DNA of 64,000 nucleotides from RPRC01 sp034933285 (GTDB taxonomy: Bacteria > Desulfobacterota > Desulfuromonadia > Geobacterales > Geobacteraceae), in contig JAYFNT010000009.1 of NCBI GenBank assembly GCA_034933285.1, forward strand, positions 62,001 to 126,000, written 5' to 3'. The notes below the pieces were generated by a model. That model saw nothing but the letters and a program-made list of their open reading frames with translations. It was not told the DNA's origin and did not search any database. Below are positions 17,396-26,025 of this stretch, one piece after another. Made by a program: the position numbers and the translations under genes. How positions within the stretch are numbered: the first letter of the stretch is position 1; each line of letters begins with the position of its first letter.

Positions 17396-19294
17396 ATGAT
17401 GAATGCATTGATTTTTCTCATACTGTTTCCCCTGTTCATTTCCCTCCTGGCGCTGTTTCTTCCCGTTGCCCTGCCCGGCAGGAAAGTCATCGGAACCATA
17501 GCCAATGCTGTCCTGTGCGCCGTGCCGATTTATCTGCTTTTTTCAACCCTTGACGAAGGATTTTCCTATTTCCACCTTGATTCCGAACTCATCAGTAGCG
17601 TCATGCTTGTCCTGGAAGTCCTGATTGCGGGTTACATCATCTATCTTTCCGTCAGCGCGAAGAGATACCTTCCCATCATTCTGGTGGTGGTCCAGTTGGT
17701 CACCATGCTCGGTTTCGAGTTTTCCTACGGACATTCGATAGAGGTCGAGCATAGCCTGTTCATGGACAAGTTCTCCATCATCATGGCGCTGATCGTCGGC
17801 ATTATCGGAAGCGCAATCTGTCTGTACGGGTTCGGCTATATGCCGGAATACCACGAACATCACCCGGAGGTGAAAGACAGGCGCAACTATTTCGGATTTC
17901 TCATGTACCTGTTCCTGTCTGCCATGTTCGGCATCATCTTTTCCAACAACCTCATGTGGCTGTTTTTCTTCTGGGAAGTGACGACGCTCTGTTCGTTCCT
18001 GCTGATCGGCTACCGGGACGACAAGGCTTCGCGGGACAGCGCGTTCAGGGCGTTGAACATGAACCTCCTCGGCGGGGTCGCATTCGCTGTCGGCATCGTG
18101 TACCTGTTCATTTCAACCAGTACGATGGAACTGGACAAACTGCTGCAACTGGACAAAGGCCTCGTCCTGTTCCCGGCCGTGTGCTTCGCTTTTGCCGGGC
18201 TGGTCAAGTCGGCGCAATTCCCGTTCTCGTCATGGTTGACCGGGGCCATGGTCGCTCCCACCCCGGTGTCGGCCCTGCTCCATTCGAGCACCATGGTTAA
18301 GGCGGGAGTCTACCTCATCCTGCGGGTCTCGCCGGTCATGGCGGACACCGTTGCTGCCCAGATGCTCACCCTGATCGGCGGAGTGAGCTTCATTGTCACC
18401 GCCATGATCGCAATTTCCCAGAGCAACGCCAAAAAGGTTCTTGCCTATTCCACCATCTCCAACCTGGGCCTGATCGTGGCCTGCGCGGGCGTCAACACGG
18501 ATGCGGCAGTGTGGTCCGCACTCCTCCTGATCATCTTCCATGCGGTGGCGAAGTCGCTCCTGTTCCTCTGCGTGGGGATCATCGAGTACAAGCTGGGCAG
18601 CCGCGACATCGAGGACATGGACTTCCTCATCATGCGCCTGCCCAAGCTGACGGCGGTCATGATGATCGGTATGGCAGGCATGTTCCTGGCGCCGTTCGGC
18701 ATGATCATCAGCAAGTTCGTGACGCTCAAGGCGTTCGTCAACGCCAACCCGGCCATGGCGATCATCCTGGCCTACGGGAGCGCCGCCACGATTTTTTTCT
18801 GGACCAAGTGGATGGGCAAGATCATCTCCATCCGCTACGGGGAGCACGAGGTCGTGGAACACCGGGTGAGCAACTGGGAATGGACCACGCTGGGAATACT
18901 GGCGGTTGCGACCGTGGCGGTGTGCCTTGCATTCCCGTTCATTTCCTTCCACGTCATCGACCCCTACCTCATGGAACTGTTCAACAAGGTACCTGTTGTG
19001 GACACCTTCAACATCCTGATCATTTTCACCATCATGCTCGGCCTGCTGATCATCCTGCCCCTCGGTCTCTTCTTCTTCGCTTTCGTCAACAAGAACTACA
19101 AGCGGGTCGGCACCTACCTGGGCGGCGGGAATATCAGCAACATCACCTTCGAGGGTGCCATGGAGTCGACGCAGCCGATACAGATCAAGAGCTACTACCT
19201 GGAAAAATACTTCGGTGAGGAAAAGTTGTTCTATGTCGGCGTGTTCGTGTCCCTGACACTTATCTTCATCATGTTCGGAGTGGCAGCCATATGA
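17396..19294 (+). CDS. echA: Ech-type hydrogenase, proton-pumping membrane subunit EchA
   Basis: 632 residues with about 14-16 membrane helices, homologous to NuoL/MrpA-type antiporter subunits of complex I. The family motif (FFFWEVTTLCSFLLIGY, then KSAQFPFSSWLTGAMVAPTPVSALLHSSTMVKAG) holds the key Glu and Lys of the proton path. It opens a six-gene operon whose order (A to F) matches the Ech hydrogenase of Methanosarcina barkeri. A GTGAGG ribosome site precedes tandem ATG codons. Confidence 0.92.
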   Translation: MMNALIFLILFPLFISLLALFLPVALPGRKVIGTIANAVLCAVPIYLLFSTLDEGFSYFHLDSELISSVMLVLEVLIAGYIIYLSVSAKRYLPIILVVVQLVTMLGFEFSYGHSIEVEHSLFMDKFSIIMALIVGIIGSAICLYGFGYMPEYHEHHPEVKDRRNYFGFLMYLFLSAMFGIIFSNNLMWLFFFWEVTTLCSFLLIGYRDDKASRDSAFRALNMNLLGGVAFAVGIVYLFISTSTMELDKLLQLDKGLVLFPAVCFAFAGLVKSAQFPFSSWLTGAMVAPTPVSALLHSSTMVKAGVYLILRVSPVMADTVAAQMLTLIGGVSFIVTAMIAISQSNAKKVLAYSTISNLGLIVACAGVNTDAAVWSALLLIIFHAVAKSLLFLCVGIIEYKLGSRDIEDMDFLIMRLPKLTAVMMIGMAGMFLAPFGMIISKFVTLKAFVNANPAMAIILAYGSAATIFFWTKWMGKIISIRYGEHEVVEHRVSNWEWTTLGILAVATVAVCLAFPFISFHVIDPYLMELFNKVPVVDTFNILIIFTIMLGLLIILPLGLFFFAFVNKNYKRVGTYLGGGNISNITFEGAMESTQPIQIKSYYLEKYFGEEKLFYVGVFVSLTLIFIMFGVAAI

Positions 19295-20172
19295 ATACCA
19301 TTCAAGAGATATTTCAGGCATGGGGAATGGTCGAGCGGGCCGTGGCGTTCGTCCTGCTGGCGCCGTTGGCGGGAGGCCTGATAGCCGGGATCGATCGCAG
19401 AGTGAGCGCGCGCTTCCAGGGGAGGTACGGTCCGCCGGTTCTGCAGCCGTTCTATGATGTCTTCAAACTCCTGCAGAAGCAGAGGATCATCGTCAACAAG
19501 TTCCAGAACTTCAACATTCTGCTATTCCTGATATTCACCGTATTTTCAGGAGCACTGTTCTTCATGGGCGCTGATCTGCTGCTGACGATCTTCAGCCTGG
19601 CCCTGGCCGGCACTTTCTTCGTCCTGGCCGGATTCTGCGTCGGGTCACCTTTCAGCCACCTGGGCGCCGAGCGCGAAATCATCCAGCAGGTGGCCTACGA
19701 GCCAATGGTCATACTACTGGCAGTGGGCATGTACCAGGTTACCGGGAGTTTCAAGGTCTCAGAGATCGCACAGTACCAGGCGCCGCTCATCCTCTATCTC
19801 CCGGGCGTGTTCGCGGGTTTCCTGTACATCCTCACCATCAAGTTCAGGAAATCTCCGTTCGACCTGTCCATGTCCCATCATGCCCACCAGGAGATCGTTC
19901 GCGGGATGACCACCGAGTTCTCAGGACCTGCCCTTGCGCTGATAGAGATCGCCCACTGGTATGAGAACGTGATGCTTTTGGGCATGGTTTATCTCTTCTT
20001 TGCCTTCAACCCTTGGCTGGGTCTCGGCATGGCGCTCCTGACGTACCTGTTCGAGATTTTCATCGACATGAATTATGCCCGTTTCAAGTGGCAGCTGACC
20101 TTCGGCAGTTCCTGGCTGTTCACCGCGGTCGCCGGGGTGTCGAACATTATCGTGCTCGGTCTGATGAGGTGA
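19291..20172 (+). CDS. echB: Ech-type hydrogenase membrane subunit EchB (NuoH-like)
   Basis: 293 residues with about eight membrane helices. The NuoH/HycD-family signatures are GGLIAGIDRRVSARFQGRYGPPVLQPFYDVFKL split over residues 24-55 and the acidic cytoplasmic loop around SHHAHQEIVRGMTTEFSGPALALIEIAHWYENV. It links the hydrogenase module to the ion pump. The start overlaps echA by 4 nt (ATGA), implying coupled translation. Confidence 0.93.
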   Translation: MNTIQEIFQAWGMVERAVAFVLLAPLAGGLIAGIDRRVSARFQGRYGPPVLQPFYDVFKLLQKQRIIVNKFQNFNILLFLIFTVFSGALFFMGADLLLTIFSLALAGTFFVLAGFCVGSPFSHLGAEREIIQQVAYEPMVILLAVGMYQVTGSFKVSEIAQYQAPLILYLPGVFAGFLYILTIKFRKSPFDLSMSHHAHQEIVRGMTTEFSGPALALIEIAHWYENVMLLGMVYLFFAFNPWLGLGMALLTYLFEIFIDMNYARFKWQLTFGSSWLFTAVAGVSNIIVLGLMR

Positions 20173-20190
20173 CCAAGGGGAGATATAACT

Positions 20191-20643
20191 ATGGCATGGT
20201 TCAAGCGTTCTCCGTGGCTCCTGCATTACAATGCCACCAGCTGCAACGGCTGCGACATCGAGGTGATCGTCAGCCTGACCCCCCTGTATGACCTGGAGCG
20301 GTTCGGCATCATCAACACCGGCAACCCCAAGCATGCCGACATTCTGGCGGTCACCGGGTCGGTCAACGAGAAGAGCAGGCAGGTCCTGATCAACCTGTAC
20401 GAGCAGATGCCCAATCCAAAGGTTATTGTGGCGGTCGGGCTGTGCGCCATTTCCGGTTGCGTCTTCCAGGACTGCTACAATGTCATGGGCGGTGTGGACA
20501 AGGTCCTACCGGTCGATGTCTATGTGCCGGGGTGCGCCGCCCGTCCGGAATCGATCATCGACGGCGTGTTGAAGGCGTGCGAGATACTCGAAGAAAAGCA
20601 TGCGAACAGGAATAAAAGGGAAAAGGATGATCAACATGAGTGA
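20191..20643 (+). CDS. echC: Ech-type hydrogenase small subunit EchC (NuoB-like)
   Basis: 150 residues carrying one [4Fe-4S] cluster next to the active site. The ligands are visible: CNGCD (Cys18, Cys21), GLCAISG and YVPGCAARPE. The usual family length is 140-165. It lies between the membrane subunits and echD, whose start overlaps its end by 8 nt. Confidence 0.93.
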   Translation: MAWFKRSPWLLHYNATSCNGCDIEVIVSLTPLYDLERFGIINTGNPKHADILAVTGSVNEKSRQVLINLYEQMPNPKVIVAVGLCAISGCVFQDCYNVMGGVDKVLPVDVYVPGCAARPESIIDGVLKACEILEEKHANRNKREKDDQHE

Positions 20644-21079
20644 ACCCCAGGAAATCACGCCTATCGAAAGAGATGAACTGGTCGGCATTGCGGCTGAGCT
20701 GTTCGCGGAGGGCTATCGTTTCGTGCAGGTATCCTGCGTAACCATGGAGAGCTCCTATGAGCTCACCTATTCTTTCGACAAGGCGTACCGACTGAAAAAT
20801 CTCCGTGTGATCGCTGCTCCGGAAAATGAAATTCCCAGCATCAGTGTGATCTTCCCTAATGCGTTTCTATATGAAAACGAAATACACGACCTCTTCGGCC
20901 TGACCATCCGCAACATGGCCGTGGATTACCGCGGCACGCTGTACCGGACCATGATCAGGACGCCCTTCAGTATCGGCAATGTGAAAATACCGGTGCCGCC
21001 ACCGAAGCCCGAGGAGCAAAAGGAAAAGTCACCGGCCGCAACGGCACAAACCCGGGTCCCCGGAACTCAGGAAGGCTAA
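20636..21079 (+). CDS. echD: Ech-type hydrogenase subunit EchD (NuoC-like)
   Basis: 147 residues with the NuoC 30-kDa signature around FPNAFLYENEIHDLFGL, and a Pro/Glu/Lys-rich tail after about residue 115. It has no cofactor and supports the large subunit. ATG at 20636 is preferred to 20627 or 20600 because AAAAGG lies at the proper distance; it overlaps echC by 8 nt. Confidence 0.9.
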   Translation: MSEPQEITPIERDELVGIAAELFAEGYRFVQVSCVTMESSYELTYSFDKAYRLKNLRVIAAPENEIPSISVIFPNAFLYENEIHDLFGLTIRNMAVDYRGTLYRTMIRTPFSIGNVKIPVPPPKPEEQKEKSPAATAQTRVPGTQEG

Positions 21080-21093
21080 AGGAGTAGCAAGCC

Positions 21094-22173
21094 ATGGCCC
21101 ATAAGAACATTATTCCCTTCGGACCGCAGCACCCGGTGCTTCCGGAACCGATCCATTTCGACCTGGTAACGGAAGACGAGAAGATCGTCGACGCCATACC
21201 GTCCATCAGCTATGTCCACCGCGGCCTTGAATCACTGGTGGAGAAAAGGGACTTCATCGACTACGTGCACGTGGCCGACAGGATCTGCGGGCTGTGCAGT
21301 TTCATGCACAGCATGGGGTACTGTCAGGCCGTGGAAGAGATCATGGGGATCGAGGTGCCTGAGCGTGCCATGTATCTCAGGACAATCTGGGCGGAACTGT
21401 CCAGGCTGCACAGCCACATCTTCTGGCTGGGGGTCGCAGCCGATGCTTTCGGATTCGAAAGCTTGTTCATGCAGGCCTTGCGGCTTCGTGAACCGGTGCT
21501 GGACATCTTCGAGGAAACCACCGGGGGGAGGGTCATCCTGGGCGCCAGCAAGGTCGGCGGCGTCAGGCGGGATGTCGACAACGACACCCTCGGGGAAATC
21601 GTGAAACGGCTGGGCCGCCTGCGGCCGGAACTGGAAGAGTTGAGCGACGTCTTCATCGATGATTACTCGGTGAAGCACCGGCTGTGCGGTGTGGGGTTCA
21701 TATCGAAGGAGGATGCCTATATTCTGGGTTGCGTCGGGCCCATGGCACGGGCGAGCGGGCTCGACATGGACATGCGGGCCATAGGTTACGCCGCATACAA
21801 ATACCTCGATGTGCAGCCCATGGTGGAGACGGCGGGCGACTGCTATGCACGCTGCCTGGTTCGGATTCGCGAGATGCTGCACTCCATCGACCTGGTGCGA
21901 GAGGCAGCGGGGAAGATTCCCGACGGGCCGGTGGAGGTCAAGGTGAAGGGCTTCCCGAACGGCGAGTATATGTCCCGCATCGAGCAGCCCAGGGGAGAGG
22001 TCATCCACTACGCGAAGGGCAACGGCTCGCGGTATCTCCAGCGCTTCAGGGTGAGGGTTCCGACCTTCAGCAACATACCGGCGATGATCAGGATACTGAA
22101 AGGCTCCGAGGTCGCCGATGTGCCGAACATAATCCTCACCCTTGATCCATGCATCAGCTGCACGGAACGATAG
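21094..22173 (+). CDS. echE: Ech-type [NiFe] hydrogenase large subunit EchE
   Basis: 359 residues holding the NiFe active site. Both ligand pairs are intact: RICGLC (Cys65, Cys68) near the N-terminus and DPCISCTER (Cys353, Cys356) at the very C-terminus. This marks a real group 4 hydrogenase, not the ligand-less relatives of complex I. The gene ends right at TER, with no long C-terminal peptide to be cut off, as in the M. barkeri Ech. It oxidises or makes H2 using ferredoxin and drives ion pumping. Confidence 0.94.
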   Translation: MAHKNIIPFGPQHPVLPEPIHFDLVTEDEKIVDAIPSISYVHRGLESLVEKRDFIDYVHVADRICGLCSFMHSMGYCQAVEEIMGIEVPERAMYLRTIWAELSRLHSHIFWLGVAADAFGFESLFMQALRLREPVLDIFEETTGGRVILGASKVGGVRRDVDNDTLGEIVKRLGRLRPELEELSDVFIDDYSVKHRLCGVGFISKEDAYILGCVGPMARASGLDMDMRAIGYAAYKYLDVQPMVETAGDCYARCLVRIREMLHSIDLVREAAGKIPDGPVEVKVKGFPNGEYMSRIEQPRGEVIHYAKGNGSRYLQRFRVRVPTFSNIPAMIRILKGSEVADVPNIILTLDPCISCTER

Positions 22174-22186
22174 GGAGGCGTTACCG

Positions 22187-22549
22187 ATGAGAATATTCGT
22201 GATGTCAAAAACGCTGATACGGAACATCTTCCAGGGATACGCCACGCTCATGTATCCCAAGAGAAAGCGGGAGTACACGAAGATTACCCGCGGAATGATA
22301 GAAAATGAGATCGGGAAATGCATATTCTGCGGCCTCTGCGGCAAGCGGTGCCCCACCTATGCAATCGAGGTCAGCAAGGAAAACAGGGAATGGGCCATCG
22401 ACCGTCTCAAATGCTGTATCTGCAACCTTTGCGTCGAGATCTGCCCGGTGAAGTGCCTTTCAACGCACAATCATTACTTTTCGCCGGTGACCGGGAGCAG
22501 GGAGGGCATCTGCACCATGCGTGCCGAGGCCACGGCCGGTTCACCCTGA
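22187..22549 (+). CDS. echF: Ech-type hydrogenase ferredoxin subunit EchF (NuoI-like)
   Basis: 120 residues with two [4Fe-4S] motifs, CIFCGLCGKRCP and CCICNLCVEICPVKC, that pass electrons between ferredoxin and EchC. GGGAGG before the ATG at 22187 fixes the start over a longer open frame. It is the last gene of the ech operon; a convergent gene follows 173 nt later. Confidence 0.93.
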   Translation: MRIFVMSKTLIRNIFQGYATLMYPKRKREYTKITRGMIENEIGKCIFCGLCGKRCPTYAIEVSKENREWAIDRLKCCICNLCVEICPVKCLSTHNHYFSPVTGSREGICTMRAEATAGSP

Positions 22550-22722
22550 TCAGTGTGGATGGGCGCACTGATGTGGTAGTCGGCGAGAAGAAAAAGGCCT
22601 CATGAATGAATGTGCTTATTTGCCATTGAGACGATGAAGAAGTGAACCAGAGCTGTGATAAGGAAAACAATGAAAATGGGTCAGTGCTGCGATCTGACGA
22701 GATGGGCACTCATAAAATGCCG

Positions 22723-23643
22723 TTACTGCTCCTTGTCAGGAATCCTCTTGTCGTCGATGATCGCATCCAGTGCGGCGGCTATTTTGGCTCGGAACTCCCT
22801 TTTGAGGCCGCTGTTGTGTTTCTTTACGGCATTCATCGAGCCGTAAATATTTCCGATATAGAAGGGCAGGCCGATGCCACCGGTCAGCGCTGACGTCGCA
22901 TACAACTCGTTATTGACCGCAGTGACTGTCCCGGCGATAAAGAGTGCGTTCAGCAGGAAGGCCGAGAGACCGTCGCCGTAACGCCCTGCATAGACATAAC
23001 CGCTTCCAGGCAGTATTGCGGAAAGTACCGCTGCGAGTGTCTCCGATTTCTGCGGAAGGTTCTCATAGTCTTGCACAAGGGCCAGCGCTTCCTCGACGCG
23101 CGGTTTTGCCGGGTGGGCGGGGAATGTGGCAAGAAACAGCTCCAGGTCGCCTGCGGCAAGAGCCGTGTTCCCTCTGTCCAGTTCCAGGAACGAACGCGCT
23201 ATGAGAGCTCGTGGTGCAAACGGTGCGTCCGGTCCTTCCTGGACGAGCTTCGTGAACAGGCCTGCTGCGCCTGTGTGGTCTTTTCTCTTCCAGCGGCTGA
23301 GGCCTTCATAATAGAGGGAGTGGTCCAGGAACCTGCTTTGCGGATAGGTTTCGGCCAGGCTGCCGAAGGTTTTGGCGGCGGCTTCGTATTCATCTCCGAG
23401 GTAGTAGGCTATGCCGGTCCGAAAGAGGGCAATGTCTCCTTTCTCTGAATTCGGGAACAGGATGCGGAATTTCTTGTATTCGGTGACTGCACGATAGAAT
23501 TCACCCTCGGCTAGAAAAGAGTCGCCCAGCAGCAGTTGCACATCCTGGGTGACATACACCCCCTGCTCTTCGGCACGAGAGGGGGAGGTCCAGAGGCAAA
23601 CCATCAGGAAGGCTGGCAGAAACAGTAAGGGCAAATGTCTCAT
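22723..23643 (-). CDS. Exported TPR-repeat protein with C-terminal membrane segments
   Basis: 306 residues. A signal peptide ends at SRAEE; then come several TPR-like helical repeats (about 35-205, for example GEFYRAVTEYKKFRILFPNSEKG and GDEYEAAAKTFGSLAETYPQ) of the YfiO/BamD or YbgF type. The C-terminal third (about 210-285) has two or three hydrophobic stretches with PGSGYVYAGRYGDGL, as in DUF5683/TM2-like domains. The ATG overlaps the yidD stop by one base (TGATG). Its role is unknown; the link to yidD suggests envelope biogenesis. Confidence 0.82.
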   Translation of the reverse strand: MRHLPLLFLPAFLMVCLWTSPSRAEEQGVYVTQDVQLLLGDSFLAEGEFYRAVTEYKKFRILFPNSEKGDIALFRTGIAYYLGDEYEAAAKTFGSLAETYPQSRFLDHSLYYEGLSRWKRKDHTGAAGLFTKLVQEGPDAPFAPRALIARSFLELDRGNTALAAGDLELFLATFPAHPAKPRVEEALALVQDYENLPQKSETLAAVLSAILPGSGYVYAGRYGDGLSAFLLNALFIAGTVTAVNNELYATSALTGGIGLPFYIGNIYGSMNAVKKHNSGLKREFRAKIAAALDAIIDDKRIPDKEQ

Positions 23644-24158
23644 CACTTTGAAAGAAGGTTGTTTTCCACCGGATCGTAGAGTCTGCCGTCATGGAGGAGC
23701 AGGTAAAACGATCCGGGTCGTTTGAAAGGGTTGCAGCGCATCAACCGGTCGGCGGTCAGGGCAACTCCGGTGAAAACGCCGTTGCTGCTGACTGCGTCGC
23801 GGCCGAATGCGGAACACGATGGATAAAACCCGCACCGGTCGCCGTACGTCGGCGAGATGAATTTCCGGTATGCGGTGACCGCGCCGAGCAGAACGATTCC
23901 AGGAAGTGACGTTTCAGGATCGGGACTTTCTTTCTGACGCATCTGGCTTGAGTCCGGGGCTCTCATTGCCGACGTGGAGCAGAAAGCGGGCGCAAGGGTG
24001 AAAAGCACGCAGCAGGAAGCCAGCGCTATCACTGCCGTGAACCGGCATCCCCGGCGTGAAAATCCTTGTGGTCTGCGGGGGAGTGTCCCGCAGCCATTGG
24101 CTGCGACAGGGTTCCTGAAAACCTTCGTGGTGCCCTTTACGTGAATGCACGAATACAC
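23643..24158 (-). CDS. yidD: Membrane protein insertion efficiency factor YidD, with N-terminal extension
   Basis: About 171 residues from GTG 24158, where GGGAGG lies 4 nt upstream; a TTG at 24191 is the longest option. The last 75 residues are a typical YidD (AYRKFISPTYGDRCGFYPSCSAFGRDAV, then LTADRLMRCNPF). Normal YidD is 70-90 residues; here it follows about 90 residues with a hydrophobic stretch (TAVIALASCCVLFTLAPAFCS) like a signal peptide or anchor. YidD usually neighbours rpmH, rnpA and yidC; this copy does not, so it is probably a second paralogue adapted to the TPR protein downstream. Confidence 0.82.
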   Translation of the reverse strand: MYSCIHVKGTTKVFRNPVAANGCGTLPRRPQGFSRRGCRFTAVIALASCCVLFTLAPAFCSTSAMRAPDSSQMRQKESPDPETSLPGIVLLGAVTAYRKFISPTYGDRCGFYPSCSAFGRDAVSSNGVFTGVALTADRLMRCNPFKRPGSFYLLLHDGRLYDPVENNLLSK

Positions 24159-24207
24159 GTGGCCTCCCTGCGCCCGATCCGTATCCTGCAATACACCAGG
24201 TCGGAGT

Positions 24208-24435
24208 CTATTGTTCCGTGTGCTGCTCGATCGTCTTCTTCTTCAGCTCCTCATACTGGCTTTCGGTAATGGCGCCGCTTTCATAGGCCTTCTTGAGATC
24301 GATCAGTTCGTCGCCCAGCGATTTGGTGGTGGTTACATTCTTCGTCTCGACCTTTGACCCCCGCCCGCCACAGCAACCGGCAAGGCTGACCAGCACCAGA
24401 ACAAGGAACAGAATACAAGCGCGATAGAATTTCAT
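24208..24435 (-). CDS. Small SHOCT-domain lipoprotein
   Basis: 75 residues: signal peptide with lipobox SLAGC, a short linker, and a SHOCT domain (DELIDLKKAYESGAITESQYEELKKK), the short helical pair found at protein ends. A strong AAAAAAGGAGG ribosome site precedes the ATG. It is 50 nt upstream of yidD on the same strand. No function is known. Confidence 0.85.
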   Translation of the reverse strand: MKFYRACILFLVLVLVSLAGCCGGRGSKVETKNVTTTKSLGDELIDLKKAYESGAITESQYEELKKKTIEQHTEQ

Positions 24436-24722
24436 GACGAAACCTCCTTTTTTACAGGATTAAATCACTGCCGGGCGTATTAGGATGGCAGTTCAAAACA
24501 GCGAGGCATGCGTTTTGCCAAATTAAAATGCAGCGCGACTTTACGTTTCATTGTATCCTGTTTGCATCAGTAATCCACTGTCTGAGCCTTGAATTGTCGT
24601 CAACTCCTATCCTGGCTTCCGGTGAGCCGCAACGCATCTCCCATAGCTGCAAATTTTGCATTTCCGGGAAATCCGGTCATGGTACGATGTCAACCCTCGT
24701 GGCGGTCATCTGTCATGGCGCT

Positions 24723-24890
24723 TCAATCAGGGTGGATCCTGGTTACCTTGGCTCCCTGCAAGCCAAAGAGAGTGAACGTGCCATTGTTTTCCGGTCCTGT
24801 AAGGGAAACTCTTCCGAGATTCGTGCCAAGTGTTCCCATGTAGGGCTTGAAGGCGCAATGTCGCGTAATCGTTGTGATTATCAGGTGATC
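24723..24890 (-). pseudogene. Relic of a SYLF-domain gene (C-terminal end)
   Basis: The minus strand here ends FTLFGLQGAKVTRIHPD-stop, matching the C-terminus GIGLQGTKITRIEPD-stop of the intact SYLF protein at 5506-6069, and the DNA of the last 45 bases is also clearly alike. The rest of the domain is missing. About 40 bases beyond this stretch lies a degenerate copy of the same double CGATATATCG box that precedes the intact gene, with identical 19-bp spacing. I read this as a duplicated SYLF locus that lost some 500 bp of coding sequence. The surrounding intergenic space (24436-25001) holds no other supportable gene. Confidence 0.55.
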
Positions 24891-24925
24891 CGTCTCAAAG
24901 TCGGGGTTGCGCAGGGGGGAGTGGG

Positions 24926-24958
24926 GGCGAAATATCGCCTTGGAAACGATATGTCGTC
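24926..24958. promoter_or_regulatory. Degenerate copy of the double CGATATATCG box
   Basis: CGAAATATCG (24928-24937) and CGATATGTCG (24947-24956) differ by one base each from the box CGATATATCG at 6251-6260 and 6270-6279. The centre-to-centre distance is 19 bp in both places. It is either a decayed or a weaker site for the same regulator. Confidence 0.5.
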
Positions 24959-25001
24959 CGATATGAAGTTTCATGGGCAGGGCACCCGGAATGCAGCGGT
25001 A

Positions 25002-26012
25002 TCAGCGCCCGACGATGATTCCCGATACGAAGAATAGAAAAGCCGCACAGAGCAACACCGGTGAGAGAGAGTACCATGCAGGCTCCGTAGCCCTGGTGTA
25101 TTCAATGTTTCTGGATCGTTTCAGCATGGCATCAACTAAATCATCCTCGCTGTGCTCGTCTTGTGCGCGAAAGTAACGCCCTCCGGTAATAGTGGAAATA
25201 CTTTTCAAGGTATCCTGTTCGAGTCGTGTTTTCAGGTAGGAGCCGTCTTCATCCCGGTAATAGCCCTCTATGTTTGATACTGAATCCCTGATGGGGATCA
25301 GGACACTTTGCCCCATGCCGATGCCGACCGTGTAGATGGCGATTCCCTGGGCTGCAGCGTGCTGTGCAGCTTCAAAAACGGGAGATTTGTCATCACTGAT
25401 ATCTTCACCATCTGAAATCAGGATCATGTTTTTCACGGTTTTACGGGAACTACCGTCGAACATGGAAACACCGGTCCCTATTGCCTGACCCAGGTCGCTT
25501 CCCGGAATGGTTATGGTAGCGTCGTTGACGTGCTTCAGGATGTACTGGCAGTAACCATAATCGTTGGTAAGCGGAACGATCGATATGCCTTTGCTGGCGA
25601 ACATGAAGACACCAGTACGTTCCCCGCGCAGTGCGCTGATGACGTTCAGGGCGAAGTAGCGGGCGCGGTTCAGGCGGTTGGGAATGGCAAAGAGTTTTTT
25701 CCCCTCCTCCGGGATCGCTTCATCTTCCGCCAGCATCGACTTCGAGACATCTATCCCGATTGCCAGTTCGATGCCGCTTCGATTGAACACAACCTTGGTA
25801 TACTGCGCCTTGGGCTCAGCCAGTGAAAGAACGACAGCCCCCAGTGCAACGCTGAAGCAAAGCGTCGAGACGATAAAAGGGATTGGTCGTTTCCTCATAT
25901 GGGCGAACCGATACAGCCAGGTATTCGCCTCCCTGTAGGATATGAACGAATAAATGAGGAAACAGGGGATGGCAAGCAGCAGCCATAAATAGCTGCTATT
26001 TTCCAGGATCAT
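25002..26012 (-). CDS. VWA-domain membrane protein (BatA/BatB-like)
   Basis: 336 residues: two N-terminal membrane helices, a von Willebrand A domain (about 85-285) with intact metal site DVSKS, a conserved Thr and ILISDGEDIS, and a C-terminal helix. This is the Bat layout, in which the VWA faces the periplasm. It is the last gene of the MoxR operon and is 13 nt after the preceding gene. ATG 26012 is chosen as the frame before it lacks hydrophobic start features; AGAAGG lies 8 nt upstream. Confidence 0.87.
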   Translation of the reverse strand: MILENSSYLWLLLAIPCFLIYSFISYREANTWLYRFAHMRKRPIPFIVSTLCFSVALGAVVLSLAEPKAQYTKVVFNRSGIELAIGIDVSKSMLAEDEAIPEEGKKLFAIPNRLNRARYFALNVISALRGERTGVFMFASKGISIVPLTNDYGYCQYILKHVNDATITIPGSDLGQAIGTGVSMFDGSSRKTVKNMILISDGEDISDDKSPVFEAAQHAAAQGIAIYTVGIGMGQSVLIPIRDSVSNIEGYYRDEDGSYLKTRLEQDTLKSISTITGGRYFRAQDEHSEDDLVDAMLKRSRNIEYTRATEPAWYSLSPVLLCAAFLFFVSGIIVGR

Positions 26013-26025
26013 GGCAAAGAGCCTT

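Noticed and set aside
18230..19321. A 363-codon minus-strand frame opposite echA
   Set aside because: His/Asp/Glu-rich composition typical of an antisense shadow; echA on the plus strand has clear family motifs.
21232..22356. A 374-codon minus-strand frame opposite echE
   Set aside because: Antisense to a hydrogenase gene with intact ligand motifs; no protein family features.
24528..25037. A 169-codon plus-strand frame in the 24.4-25.0 kb gap
   Set aside because: No ribosome site or family; it runs antisense over the SYLF relic and the paired boxes.
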